Assembly (NCBI GenBank): GCA_045576335.1
Contig: JAZNGH010000018.1
Span: 1-44,203, forward strand
Source: Scatosoma sp045576335
GTDB lineage: Bacteria; Bacillota; Clostridia; Christensenellales; Borkfalkiaceae
Reading direction: 5' to 3'
Length of the DNA stretch: 44,203 nucleotides
Both the position numbers and the translations under genes were made by a program. The number at the start of each line of letters is the position of its first letter. Position 1 is the first letter of the stretch. The notes under the pieces were generated by a model. It saw only the letters and a program-made list of their open reading frames with translations, was not told the origin of the DNA and did no database searches. Shown in pieces: positions 31,136 to 39,191 of the stretch.

Positions 31136-31529
31136 ACCGTTGTTTACGGCGGGTAATCCTCCTTGTGTTTTTTAAGGCTTCGTAGAGCAGAACGCGGTAA
31201 TCGTTGGGCGTATCCTCTAACGAAAAATAGTATTTTGTGAAAAGCTGTAAATAGTCCTCACGCATACGCAAAAGCTTTTTGTTGTCAAGGTGAAATTCCA
31301 TGACCAACGCCTGCACGTTGTGGTATTTATAATAGTCTTTCTTATAAATACATTCTAAAATGGCTTTGTGATTTTCGCTATGTAGGTATTGTACGTCGCT
31401 GAAATGTCGGTAAACGTCGTCGTAGATACGGCGAAGCTGCTCGTTGGGTTCGTTGTTGCGTTTCATAGCTTCAACAATCATGCGTTCAAGGGTTTTCAAT
31501 TGAGGGATTCTGTCTTTTGTTCGTTTCAT
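31134..31529 (-). CDS. hypothetical helical protein, possibly a phage-type or sigma-like regulator
   Basis: 131 residues, strongly basic (about a fifth Lys/Arg), all-helical by appearance, with no membrane segment. It has an N-terminal helix (LKTLERMIVEAMKRNNEPNE), a middle resembling a helix-turn-helix (YHNVQALVMEFHLDNKKLLR), and a basic C-terminus (NTRRITRRKQR). The layout recalls ArpU/RinA-like or sigma-region-4-like regulators, but I see no decisive motif. Its stop overlaps the T-run of the operon terminator. The divergent gap to 31643 contains a perfect palindrome likely to be an operator. Confidence 0.55.
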   Translation of the reverse strand: MKRTKDRIPQLKTLERMIVEAMKRNNEPNEQLRRIYDDVYRHFSDVQYLHSENHKAILECIYKKDYYKYHNVQALVMEFHLDNKKLLRMREDYLQLFTKYYFSLEDTPNDYRVLLYEALKNTRRITRRKQR

Positions 31530-31555
31530 AGCTATATTGTATCACAAGAAATTGC

Positions 31556-31586
31556 GTTAAAATTTCCATTTTTTGGAAATTTTAAC
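31556..31586. promoter_or_regulatory. palindromic operator candidate between divergent genes
   Basis: GTTAAAATTTCC (31556-31567), 7-base centre, GGAAATTTTAAC (31575-31586). On the minus strand an extended -10 (TGATACAAT) of the 31529 gene lies directly downstream, so the palindrome covers its upstream promoter region. Confidence 0.6.
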
Positions 31587-31642
31587 AGGGTAAAGTATGC
31601 TAAAATATATATACAATAGATATATACGACGGAGAAAGAAAA

Positions 31643-31849
31643 ATGAGAAAAACGGCAGACGATATTTTGGTGTATTTGATAGAGCTTTTGACCTTGTGCT
31701 TGGACGAGCTGCAAGGCTGTTCCAAGAAAGACGAATTTACGTACGGCGAAAAAACGGCGTACGTGGAGTGCTTGGAGGTGATACAGCGTTGGAGCAGAGC
31801 CAAAGAATTTGGGCTCAATTACGACATAGAAAAACGCTATCCGATATAA
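31643..31849 (+). CDS. small conserved-looking protein, function unknown
   Basis: 68 residues, ATG with a GGAGAAAG site. It is acidic and helical: a first helix (TADDILVYLIELLTLCLDELQ) and a second part with FTYGEKTAYVECLEVIQRWS, ending in NYDIEKRYPI. Short proteins ending in this GEKTAYVECLE-x-IQ pattern occur widely in gut Clostridia from memory, without known function. It is alone between a palindromic region and a terminator. Confidence 0.55.
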   Translation: MRKTADDILVYLIELLTLCLDELQGCSKKDEFTYGEKTAYVECLEVIQRWSRAKEFGLNYDIEKRYPI

Positions 31850-31945
31850 CCGCGCGTCTGTCACAACCTTTATATATACCTGCCTTGGGGCGCGTTTGTT
31901 CGAAGAAAATGAAAAAAATTTGAAAAATTTTTTTATAAAAAAAGA

Positions 31946-31974
31946 CTTCCTTCTTGAAAAAGGAAGCCTTTTTT
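31946..31974. terminator. bidirectional terminator
   Basis: CTTCCTT (31946-31952), loop CTTGAAA, AAGGAAG (31960-31966), CC and six T; the other strand also has a T-run. It separates the 31643 gene from the converging 31989 gene. Confidence 0.8.
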
Positions 31975-31988
31975 GCGTTTGTTTTTGG

Positions 31989-32663
31989 TTATGCAGGCAG
32001 AAGCTCGTTCAAAAGTCCGAACATTTCCTCCGCCGAAAATACGCCCATTACGTCCATATAATATTTATATCCGTCGTATTCCCACATCATAGAACCTTTT
32101 GTTTTATTAAAACCATACTTAATAGTAATTTCATGCAAAACGGTTTCAGTAGTACAAGATATTTTATAATTATCAAATTCTTCTAATTCGGTTAAATTAT
32201 TTGTTACAGATATAATAATATCATAACCGTATTCCGCATTTAAGAATTTTTCCTTAAAGGCAATAATTTCCGCACTCGTATTTAAGGTAAAGGTAAAATC
32301 GTATAAATTCTCCATTTGTTCGTACCAGTCGAAATAGAGAATTTTTCCGCCCGTTTCCAAGGAATATTCCTTTAAGGTTTTCGTTACCTCGTTGGGGGTA
32401 TATTCGGATTGCGCGCAATAACGGAGTTCGTCTTGCGGTTCTTCCGTCTGTAAAGAGGACAAATAAAAGCCCGCGCCCACGGAAAGCCCTGCCACGACGA
32501 GGACGGAAGCGCATACGGCGGCGATGCGCTTGAAGCTCCAAACGCGTTTTTTTGCCGTCACGATAGGGCGCGTCGGTTCTTCTATGCCGAGGCGCGCTTT
32601 CAAAATCTCCCAGTCCTCCCGTTTTTCTTGCTCTAATTGCGGGTTCTTATTTTCCTTTGTCAT
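31989..32663 (-). CDS. single-pass membrane protein, anti-sigma-like
   Basis: 224 residues. Residues 1-43 are charged and cytoplasmic (EQEKREDWEILKARLGI), one membrane helix follows (RIAAVCASVLVVAGLSVGAG, about 46-65), and the rest is an extracytoplasmic alpha-beta domain with no recognised motif. It starts 13 bases after the peptidase stop and is third in line from the sigma factor, so an anti-sigma or signal-sensor role is plausible from topology and place. I see no zinc-type anti-sigma motif (H-x3-C-x2-C). Base use is mixed: the extracellular part is AT-rich. Confidence 0.6.
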   Translation of the reverse strand: MTKENKNPQLEQEKREDWEILKARLGIEEPTRPIVTAKKRVWSFKRIAAVCASVLVVAGLSVGAGFYLSSLQTEEPQDELRYCAQSEYTPNEVTKTLKEYSLETGGKILYFDWYEQMENLYDFTFTLNTSAEIIAFKEKFLNAEYGYDIIISVTNNLTELEEFDNYKISCTTETVLHEITIKYGFNKTKGSMMWEYDGYKYYMDVMGVFSAEEMFGLLNELLPA

Positions 32664-32676
32664 ATATTCTCCTTTT

Positions 32677-33507
32677 TTAAGATACCGTCACCGAGTAGCC
32701 GTCCACCAGCCACGAGGTCGTTCCGACGTTGATATATGCGTCCAGCATACTTGACCTACCGCTTGCGGCTAATATAAAATAATCGGTACGGATAATGGTA
32801 TCTCCGCTGTAATAGTTTACGGTGCTATATCCGTAGCCCACCACGATATGTCCGCCCGAAATCGTTTGGTGGGCAAAGGTGGTGTTCTGATTTTGCTCGG
32901 AAAAGTTGGGCCAACTTATCGTTACGCCGTTGCAGAATAACAGCACGGGCTTGTTTGCGTTGATGGATTGCTTGTACAAATCGTAGTTGAAAACGGAGTT
33001 GCTTTCAATCGAGGAGTACGAAAGAGTAAGTCCTCTGTCCGAGAAATAATCCTGCAAGCCCGCTTTGCAATCGGCTTGGCTCACGCCCACGTCGTCCACG
33101 TTGGTACGCATAGAAACGTACAGCTCTTCCATAACGGCGGGCACGTAGGTCGTATCCGCTAATTTATATCTGTTGTTTGCCGTATAATAGGGTGTCCAGT
33201 TTGCAATCAAATCGGGATAGTAACGGTCGTAAAAACCTACGACGATTGCGCCTGCGACGGGGCCGCAGCAATTCGTCAGCTCGCCCGTAGCGTCATAGAG
33301 GGGTATTCTGTACTGTGTGACTGTTTCCGTTTCAATCATATTCGTACAAGGGATGACCTCGCTCGTATAGGTGTCACAGGTTTGCCAGTCGGGGTAGTAA
33401 TAGCGAAGCTCGCCGTCGGCGGCTGCATTTTTCAGCGAAAGGGGGCTGAAAGAAGCGATAGCAACGAGGACGGAAGCCGCCAGAGTGGGTAGTACGTGTT
33501 TTTTCAT
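32677..33507 (-). CDS. secreted C39-like cysteine peptidase
   Basis: 276 residues from the internal ATG at 33507, which has an AAGGAGATATACTT leader; the upstream in-frame start at 33540 lies before that site. A signal peptide (residues 1-30, KKHVLPTLAASVLVAIASFS) leads to a papain-like fold: the nucleophile is Cys81 in LTNCCGPVAGAI, and the histidine is in ISGGHIVVGYGY. This is the Peptidase_C39_2/C39-like pattern. Having no transporter domain, it is not a bacteriocin exporter. It sits between a sigma factor and a membrane protein and might process an external protein or cleave its neighbour. Confidence 0.8.
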   Translation of the reverse strand: MKKHVLPTLAASVLVAIASFSPLSLKNAAADGELRYYYPDWQTCDTYTSEVIPCTNMIETETVTQYRIPLYDATGELTNCCGPVAGAIVVGFYDRYYPDLIANWTPYYTANNRYKLADTTYVPAVMEELYVSMRTNVDDVGVSQADCKAGLQDYFSDRGLTLSYSSIESNSVFNYDLYKQSINANKPVLLFCNGVTISWPNFSEQNQNTTFAHQTISGGHIVVGYGYSTVNYYSGDTIIRTDYFILAASGRSSMLDAYINVGTTSWLVDGYSVTVS

Positions 33508-33576
33508 AAGTATATCTCCTTTATGATAAATTTTGTACAATATATACCCAACGAGGCGTTATTTCGTTCGATTTTT

Positions 33577-34122
33577 TTATAAAATTTCTCTCAATTTGTC
33601 TACGATATTTTGTAAACGGTAAAAAACCGTGCTTTTCGCAAGATGCATTTTTCTCGCGATTACGTCCATAGAAAGGTCTTGAAAGAAGTGATATTTGACG
33701 ATTTTTTGCTCGTCCTTGGTGAGCGTTTGCAACGCTCTATGCAATTCTTGCTTTTCCAAATAATCGTCCATTGAGGCAGGGTCGGCAACGAAATCGGTGA
33801 TTTCGTCGAGGGCGACGTGCGGCGCGGCTTTTTTATTGATATCGTACGCACAGCTTTGGACGATTTTGCAAAGCCAGTTATAGCCGTCCTTTTTGGCAGA
33901 GTATGCGTGTATGTACGCGTACATTTTCTCGTACGCGTTGGCAATGCAAGCTCTGTCCTCCTCCAAATCGTTGAGGTAGACGCGGGCAACGATACGCAAA
34001 TTTTCGTAAGTGAGGTCGTAAAGCTCTTTGACGGCGGCGTTTTTGCGCGTTTCGTCCTTCCGCTCCTTCGCGTCCTTTAATACTTCGAATATTTTATTGA
34101 CCGTTTTACCAAGTTTCGACAT
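33577..34122 (-). CDS. sigma-70 family (ECF-like) RNA polymerase sigma factor
   Basis: 181 residues. Residues about 30-95 look like a divergent region 2 (KELYDLTYENLRIVARVYLN, ANAYEKMYAYIHAY, YNWLCKIVQSCAYD). Residues about 125-178 are region 4: ALQTLTKDEQKIVKYHFFQD, then LSMDVIARKMHLAKSTVFYR, the DNA-contacting HTH. It has its own promoter. ECF factors normally pair with a membrane-bound inhibitor; the third gene (31989) fits that role, and a secreted peptidase lies between them. Confidence 0.82.
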   Translation of the reverse strand: MSKLGKTVNKIFEVLKDAKERKDETRKNAAVKELYDLTYENLRIVARVYLNDLEEDRACIANAYEKMYAYIHAYSAKKDGYNWLCKIVQSCAYDINKKAAPHVALDEITDFVADPASMDDYLEKQELHRALQTLTKDEQKIVKYHFFQDLSMDVIARKMHLAKSTVFYRLQNIVDKLREIL

Positions 34123-34148
34123 TATATCCCTCTACATAATATATATTT

Positions 34149-34177
34149 AGTATAACAAATCGGGAAATAAAATTCAA
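34149..34177 (-). promoter_or_regulatory. promoter of the sigma-factor operon
   Basis: On the minus strand TTGAAT (34177-34172), 17-base spacer, TATACT (34154-34149). Confidence 0.7.
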
Positions 34178-34287
34178 TTAAAAATGGTAAAAATAGGTAA
34201 TTTTTTTATTATCTTGACGAATTTTCACGAAAAAAAGTCCGCTTATTTATATTTTGCACGTTTTCATAATTTTTTTGGGGTATTTTA

Positions 34288-34316
34288 TTGATTTTTGAAA
34301 GTGGTTATGCTATAAT
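34288..34316 (+). promoter_or_regulatory. promoter of the hexuronate operon
   Basis: TTGATT (34288-34293), 17-base spacer, TATAAT (34311-34316) with an upstream TG extension (TATGCTATAAT). Confidence 0.8.
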
Positions 34317-34375
34317 AAAAGCGTATTTTGAAAAAATACGGAAAAACGTAAATAAAGCAAGGAGAACAAGGGATT

Positions 34376-35455
34376 ATGAAAATGACGTTTCGCTGGTACG
34401 GCGAAGGGAATGACAAAATCAAGCTCTCGGATATCAAGCAAATACCGGGCGTTGAGGGAATCGTTTGGGCGTTGCACGATAAAATGCCGGGCGAAGTTTG
34501 GCAGGAGGACGAAATCGCAAAGGTCAAGGCGCAATGCGACGAGTACGGCTTTAATATCGACGTGGTGGAATCGGTCAACGTGCACGACGATATCAAAATC
34601 GGGCTTCCTACCCGCGATAAATATATTGAAAACTACAAGCAGACCATTCGCAATTTGTCCAAATTCGGCGTGAAGGTCATCTGCTATAACTTTATGCCTA
34701 TTTTCGACTGGACGAGAAGCAATCTTTTTCACCCCGTTGGCGACGGCTCGACCGCGCTTTTCTATGAAAAGGGTATGATTCAGGACGATTACAACGCAAT
34801 GGCGAAGTATATCCTTGATTTCACGGAAAAATATAATATGTCTTTCCCCGGGTGGGAGCCTGAACGTATGGCGAAGCTGGACGAGCTGTTCAAGGCGTAC
34901 GAGGGCGTAACGAAGGAAAAGCTTTGGGCAAACCTTAAATATTTCTTGGAAGCGATTATGCCCACTTGCAGAGAGTGCGATATCAAAATGGCTATCCACA
35001 TGGACGACCCCCCTTGGGATATCTTCGGGCTTCCCCGCCTTTTGGTGGACGAGCCGAGTATCGACAGATTTTTGAAGATGGTGGACGACGAATACAACTG
35101 CTTGACCCTTTGTTCGGGTAGCTTGAACGCCAACCCCAACAACGACGTGGCGGCAATCGTCAGAAAGCATTGCAGTCGGATTGCGTTCGCGCATATTCGC
35201 AACGTAAAGCATTTCGACAACGGGGATTTCTCCGAAGCAAGCCACAGAGATTGTGACGGCGATACGGGCATTTTGGATATTCTTAAAGCCTATCACGATT
35301 GCGGCTTTGAGGGGTATATCCGTCCCGACCACGGCAGACATCTTTGGAACGAAGGTCCTGGGACTGTGCGCCCGGGGTACGGTTTGTACGACCGCGCTTT
35401 AGGTATTATGTATATGCTCGGCGTGTGGGATATGCTGGATAAGCTGGAAAAATAA
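34376..35455 (+). CDS. uxuA: mannonate dehydratase
   Basis: 359 residues, ATG after AAGGAGAA. It dehydrates D-mannonate to 2-keto-3-deoxygluconate in the cytoplasm. Family features are plain from start to end: TFRWYGEGND, GVEGIVWALHDKMPGE, VVESVNVHDDIKIG, VICYNFMPIFDWTRSNL, IHMDDPPWDIFGLPR, LCSGSL, HIRNVK and GYIRPDHGRHLW, with His/Asp/Cys metal ligands in the last blocks. Length is the family's usual. It opens an operon with the SDR oxidoreductase and uronate isomerase, which together convert glucuronate to ketodeoxygluconate. Confidence 0.96.
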   Translation: MKMTFRWYGEGNDKIKLSDIKQIPGVEGIVWALHDKMPGEVWQEDEIAKVKAQCDEYGFNIDVVESVNVHDDIKIGLPTRDKYIENYKQTIRNLSKFGVKVICYNFMPIFDWTRSNLFHPVGDGSTALFYEKGMIQDDYNAMAKYILDFTEKYNMSFPGWEPERMAKLDELFKAYEGVTKEKLWANLKYFLEAIMPTCRECDIKMAIHMDDPPWDIFGLPRLLVDEPSIDRFLKMVDDEYNCLTLCSGSLNANPNNDVAAIVRKHCSRIAFAHIRNVKHFDNGDFSEASHRDCDGDTGILDILKAYHDCGFEGYIRPDHGRHLWNEGPGTVRPGYGLYDRALGIMYMLGVWDMLDKLEK

Positions 35456-35520
35456 AAGCGAAACGCGTATATACGTCGTAAGCTTTGTTAGGATAAGATA
35501 TAATAAGGAGAATAAATAAA

Positions 35521-36372
35521 ATGAACACCAACGTATTGAATACCGATTTGACGGGGAAAGTGGCAGTAGTAACGGGTGCAGGCGGCGTGCTTTGCAGCTA
35601 TTTTGCAAAGGTTTTGGCGCGTGCGGGCGCAAAGGTCGCGCTTTTGGACTTGAACGAGGCGGCGGCGAAGCAGTTTGCCGACGAAATTGTGGCAGAGGGC
35701 GGCGTTGCGAAAGCGTACGCTTGTAACGTTTTGGATAAAGATATTTGTTATGCGGTTGCCGATAAGGTAGAAGCGGAGCTTGGCAAATGCGATATCCTCA
35801 TCAACGGCGCGGGCGGAAACAACCCCAAGGCAACGACGGATAAGGAGTATTTTGAACTTGGCGATATCGACGCGGACACCAAATCGTTCTTTGATTTGGA
35901 CGCAAGCGGCGTGGGCTTCGTATTCAATTTGAACTTCCTCGGCACGCTTATCCCTACGCAAGCGTTCGCGCGGCAAATGGTGGGCAGAGAGGGCTGCAAT
36001 ATTTTGAATATTTCCTCAATGAACGCGTACACGCCCCTCACGAAGATTCCCGCATACAGCGGCGCGAAAGCGGCTATTTCCAACTTCACGCAATGGCTTG
36101 CGGTACATTTTAGTAAAGTAGGTATCCGTGTCAACGCGATTGCTCCTGGCTTCTTCTCGACCAAGCAGAACGCGAAGCTGCTTTGGAACGACGACGGCAC
36201 GCCTACGGCGAGAACGGGTAAGATTTTGGCGGCTACGCCTATGGGCAGATTTGGCGAAAGCGAGGAGCTTGAAGGCGGTTTGCTGTTCTTAATCAACGAT
36301 AAGGCGGCGGGCTTTATTACGGGCGTGGTGTTGCCCATTGACGGCGGTTTCTCGGCGTATAGCGGGGTTTAA
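35521..36372 (+). CDS. SDR-family D-mannonate oxidoreductase (fructuronate reductase)
   Basis: 283 residues, ATG after AAGGAGAA. The NAD-binding start is VTGAGGVLCS, the variant glycine loop typical of this branch. NGAGGN and the catalytic Ser, then Tyr-x3-Lys (ISSMNAYTP, YSGAK) follow, and the end is GVVLPIDGGFSAYSGV. It is not related to the E. coli UxuB. SDR enzymes of this kind beside uxuA in Bacillota reduce fructuronate to mannonate, which fills the missing step between uxaC and uxuA here. The step assignment rests on operon context. Confidence 0.88.
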   Translation: MNTNVLNTDLTGKVAVVTGAGGVLCSYFAKVLARAGAKVALLDLNEAAAKQFADEIVAEGGVAKAYACNVLDKDICYAVADKVEAELGKCDILINGAGGNNPKATTDKEYFELGDIDADTKSFFDLDASGVGFVFNLNFLGTLIPTQAFARQMVGREGCNILNISSMNAYTPLTKIPAYSGAKAAISNFTQWLAVHFSKVGIRVNAIAPGFFSTKQNAKLLWNDDGTPTARTGKILAATPMGRFGESEELEGGLLFLINDKAAGFITGVVLPIDGGFSAYSGV

Positions 36373-36373
36373 T

Positions 36374-37696
36374 ATGAAAAAGTTTTTCGGCGCGGAGCTG
36401 TTTTTGTCGAATAAGGCTTCCAAGCGTATTTATCAAAGCGTAAAGGGCTTGCCGATTATCGACTATCATTGTCATCTCGACCAGAAAAAAATCGCGGCGA
36501 ACGCGGGCTTTTCGGATATCGGCGAGCTGTGGCTTGCGGGGGATCACTATAAGTGGCGCGCAATGCGGCTTTGCGGCGTGGACGAGAAATATATCACGGG
36601 CGACGCAAGCTATAAGGAAAAATTTATCAAATACGCGACGATTTTGCCCAAAATGGCGGGAAACGCGCTCTATTACTGGACGCACATGGAGCTGTTGCAG
36701 ATTTTCGGCATCAACGAGCCGTTAAACGAAAACAGCGCGGAGCGTATTTACGCGAAAGCGAATGCGAAGCTCAAAGATATGACGGTGCAAACGCTTTTGC
36801 AGGGCTATAAGGTGGCGTACGTGGCGACGACGGACGACCCCGTGGACGACCTTGCCGACCACGGCAAGCACGGCATGACGCAAGTTTCGCCTACCTTCCG
36901 TCCCGATAAAATTTACGCGCTCGGGCAGGAATATATCGACAAGCTTGCCAAGGCTTCGAATATGCAAATTTCGTCCTTGCAGGATTTGCTCGCGGCGTTG
37001 GAAAACAGACTGGACTATTTCGTGTCCAAGGGCTGTCGGATTTCCGACCACGGCTTTGAGAAATTCCCCAAAGCGTACGCAAACGAAGAAGAGGCGAGCG
37101 CGTTGTTTGAAAAACGCGATACGCTTTCCTGTGCGGAAAAGGATAAGCTGTTTGGGTTTTTACTCGTATGGCTTGCCAAGGCTTACGCACAGCGTAAAAT
37201 GATTATGCAAATCCATTTTGCCGTCATTCGCAACAACAATCCCGCCATGTTTGAAAAATGCGGCGTGGATTCGGGTTTTGACCTTATCGGCGAGGAGCAG
37301 GGCGTAAAGGACGTAGTGCAATTTTTCGCCCAGCTTTCGGACGAGGAAAGACCAGAAACGGTGCTCTATACCCTCAACGATTGCAACCTTTCCGCGCTTG
37401 CCGCGGTGACGGGTGCTTTCCGCAAGGTGCGTATGGGCGCGGCGTGGTGGTTCAACGATACCGTGGAGGGGATTCGCAACAACCTCAAAAAGGTTGCGGA
37501 ATATTCGGCGATCGGCACTTCGTTTGGTATGCTGACCGATTCGAGAAGCTTCTCGTCCTACGCGCGCTTCGATTTCTTCCGTAGACTGCTTTGCGAGTAT
37601 CTCGGCGACCTCGTGGAAAAGGGCGAATACGATTTGAAGGCGGCAGAGGAGATTGCAAAGGATATCTGCTACAACAATATCCGCGCGTATATTTAA
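36374..37696 (+). CDS. uxaC: uronate (glucuronate/galacturonate) isomerase
   Basis: 440 residues, starting one base after the previous stop; I prefer ATG 36374 over 36338, which would overlap the SDR gene. It converts D-glucuronate to D-fructuronate (and galacturonate to tagaturonate). Amidohydrolase-fold signatures: PIIDYHCHLDQKKI, HYKWRAMRLCGV, TTDDPVDDL, and a C-terminal NDTVEGIRNNLKKVAEYSAI, then GMLTDSRSF. Length is close to the 465-residue norm. The translated order uxuA-SDR-uxaC is the reverse of the pathway order, which is usual. Confidence 0.95.
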   Translation: MKKFFGAELFLSNKASKRIYQSVKGLPIIDYHCHLDQKKIAANAGFSDIGELWLAGDHYKWRAMRLCGVDEKYITGDASYKEKFIKYATILPKMAGNALYYWTHMELLQIFGINEPLNENSAERIYAKANAKLKDMTVQTLLQGYKVAYVATTDDPVDDLADHGKHGMTQVSPTFRPDKIYALGQEYIDKLAKASNMQISSLQDLLAALENRLDYFVSKGCRISDHGFEKFPKAYANEEEASALFEKRDTLSCAEKDKLFGFLLVWLAKAYAQRKMIMQIHFAVIRNNNPAMFEKCGVDSGFDLIGEEQGVKDVVQFFAQLSDEERPETVLYTLNDCNLSALAAVTGAFRKVRMGAAWWFNDTVEGIRNNLKKVAEYSAIGTSFGMLTDSRSFSSYARFDFFRRLLCEYLGDLVEKGEYDLKAAEEIAKDICYNNIRAYI

Positions 37697-37717
37697 CGGA
37701 TGATACGACCAAAAAGA

Positions 37718-37760
37718 AAGGGGCAGGTACGCTTTGAAGCGTACCTGCCCCGATAATTTT
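37718..37760 (+). terminator. terminator of the hexuronate operon
   Basis: GGGGCAGGTACGCTT (37718-37732), loop TG, AAGCGTACCTGCCCC (37735-37749), then an AT-rich T-run. A perfect 15-bp stem. Confidence 0.88.
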
Positions 37761-37764
37761 TTTA

Positions 37765-38628
37765 TTACGCGAACATAGGCGGAAGCACGAGCGTGGCGAT
37801 TACGATCGCGCCGAGCGCGATACGGTACCAGCCGAAAACCTTGAAATCGTGCTTACGCACGAAATTCATTAAGAATTTAATGACGAATAAGGATACGGCG
37901 AACGCAACCGCCGCACCGATGATAAGATACCCGAATTCCGCGCCCGTAAAACCGCCGCTTTCAAGCAGAAATTTCAAGAGCTTGATTGCGCTTGCGCCCA
38001 CCATAACGGGAATGGCGAGATAAAAGGTAAATTCCGCGCCGGCAGGGCGGGCAACGCCGATAAGCAGCGCGCCCAAAATGGTCGCGCCCGAACGGGAAGT
38101 ACCAGGGATTAGCGAAAGGACCTGAAACGCGCCGATAATAAGCGCGTGCTTATAAGTAATGCCCTCCGTTTCCCGTATGGGCAGGGTTTTGTTCTCGTTG
38201 CGTTTTTCCACGAGGATAAAGGCTACGCCGTAGAGGATCAAGGTCAAGGCGATCACGAGCGGCGTATGCAAATACGCCTCTAAAATATCGTCCAAGAGTA
38301 TGCCCACAACGCCCGCGGGTACGCACGCTACGAGCACTTTTCCCCAAAGGGAGAGGATTTTTTTATCGGTGACAATCTTTTTTTCGCCGTTTTCCCCGCA
38401 AGCTTCCTTGTGCCAAGGGAATAAATTTTTGAAAAAAGCAACGACGACGGCAAGGATCGCGCCAAGCTGAATGACGACGAAAAACATTTCCTTGAAGGCT
38501 TCGGACGCGTTGAGAGAAAACAGCGCGTCCACGAGCAAAAGATGCCCCGTGCTCGAAACGGGCAACCATTCGGTGATGCCCTCGACGATTCCGAGAAAAA
38601 CGACTTTCAAAATTTCAATAATATCCAT
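37765..38628 (-). CDS. uppP: undecaprenyl-diphosphatase (bacitracin-resistance protein)
   Basis: 287 residues from ATG 38628, preceded by AGGAAGAAGT; the longer frame to 38670 has no ribosome site. It recycles the lipid carrier for wall and surface polymers by removing one phosphate from undecaprenyl diphosphate. Signature motifs: FLGIVEGITEWLPVSSTGHL (residues about 10-30) and the active-site PGTSRSGATI (about 185), with seven to eight membrane helices. Single gene, converging with the hexuronate operon. Confidence 0.95.
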   Translation of the reverse strand: MDIIEILKVVFLGIVEGITEWLPVSSTGHLLLVDALFSLNASEAFKEMFFVVIQLGAILAVVVAFFKNLFPWHKEACGENGEKKIVTDKKILSLWGKVLVACVPAGVVGILLDDILEAYLHTPLVIALTLILYGVAFILVEKRNENKTLPIRETEGITYKHALIIGAFQVLSLIPGTSRSGATILGALLIGVARPAGAEFTFYLAIPVMVGASAIKLLKFLLESGGFTGAEFGYLIIGAAVAFAVSLFVIKFLMNFVRKHDFKVFGWYRIALGAIVIATLVLPPMFA

Positions 38629-38738
38629 ACTTCTTCCTATGGTATGCTTTTTTGTTTCATTATAACACAAAAAAGCGAAAAAAGTCCATTATTTCGCATA
38701 AAAAAAGCGAAAAACGGCTATTTTTTTCATTGAAGCGA

Positions 38739-38767
38739 TTGCAAAAAGATTTTGGATGTGTTATAAT
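38739..38767 (+). promoter_or_regulatory. promoter of the cold-shock gene
   Basis: TTGCAA (38739-38744), 17-base spacer, TATAAT (38762-38767). Confidence 0.75.
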
Positions 38768-38830
38768 TAAAATGTAACACACGGAAGAAATTTCGCGGGT
38801 GAAGAAAAAATGTATTCGGAGGGTTGGAAA

Positions 38831-39043
38831 ATGAGTCAGGGCACGGTCAAGTGGTTTAATGCGGAGAAAGGCTACGGCTTTATCGCAAACGACGAGGGTG
38901 GCGACGACGTATTCGTACATTTTTCCGCAATCGTAGCGGAAGGGTACAGACGTCTGAAAGAGGGACAGAAAGTTTCGTTTGAAATTGAAACCGATCCCAA
39001 AAATCCCGAAAAACTGCGTGCGACGAACGTCGTAGCGTTGTAA
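38831..39043 (+). CDS. cold-shock-domain RNA chaperone
   Basis: 70 residues; ATG 38831 follows GGAGG (38818-38822) and matches the family start, whereas the frame from 38810 overlaps the site. RNP-1 is KGYGFI and RNP-2 is VFVHFSAI; the protein starts with QGTVKWFNAEK. It binds single-stranded nucleic acids and loosens mRNA structure. Single gene with its own promoter and terminator. The paralogue name (cspA/B/C/D) cannot be set. Confidence 0.95.
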   Translation: MSQGTVKWFNAEKGYGFIANDEGGDDVFVHFSAIVAEGYRRLKEGQKVSFEIETDPKNPEKLRATNVVAL

Positions 39044-39054
39044 CGGAAAAGGTA

Positions 39055-39085
39055 AAAACCGCGGCGAAATATTCGCCGCGGTTTT
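39055..39085. terminator. bidirectional terminator after the cold-shock gene
   Basis: AAAACCGCGGCGAA (39055-39068), loop ATA, TTCGCCGCGGTTTT (39072-39085): a perfect 14-bp stem. Confidence 0.9.
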
Positions 39086-39110
39086 ATCGTGAAAAAATAC
39101 GCTCGTAGGA

Positions 39111-39139
39111 TTGACAAAAACGCGCGCGTATTGTATAAT
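39111..39139 (+). promoter_or_regulatory. consensus promoter of galK
   Basis: TTGACA (39111-39116), 17-base spacer, TATAAT (39134-39139): both boxes are perfect. Confidence 0.88.
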
Positions 39140-39191
39140 GTAAAGGAGATACTGCTAAAACGGGCAGAGAAAAAAGTGAGGTGTAGAAAAA

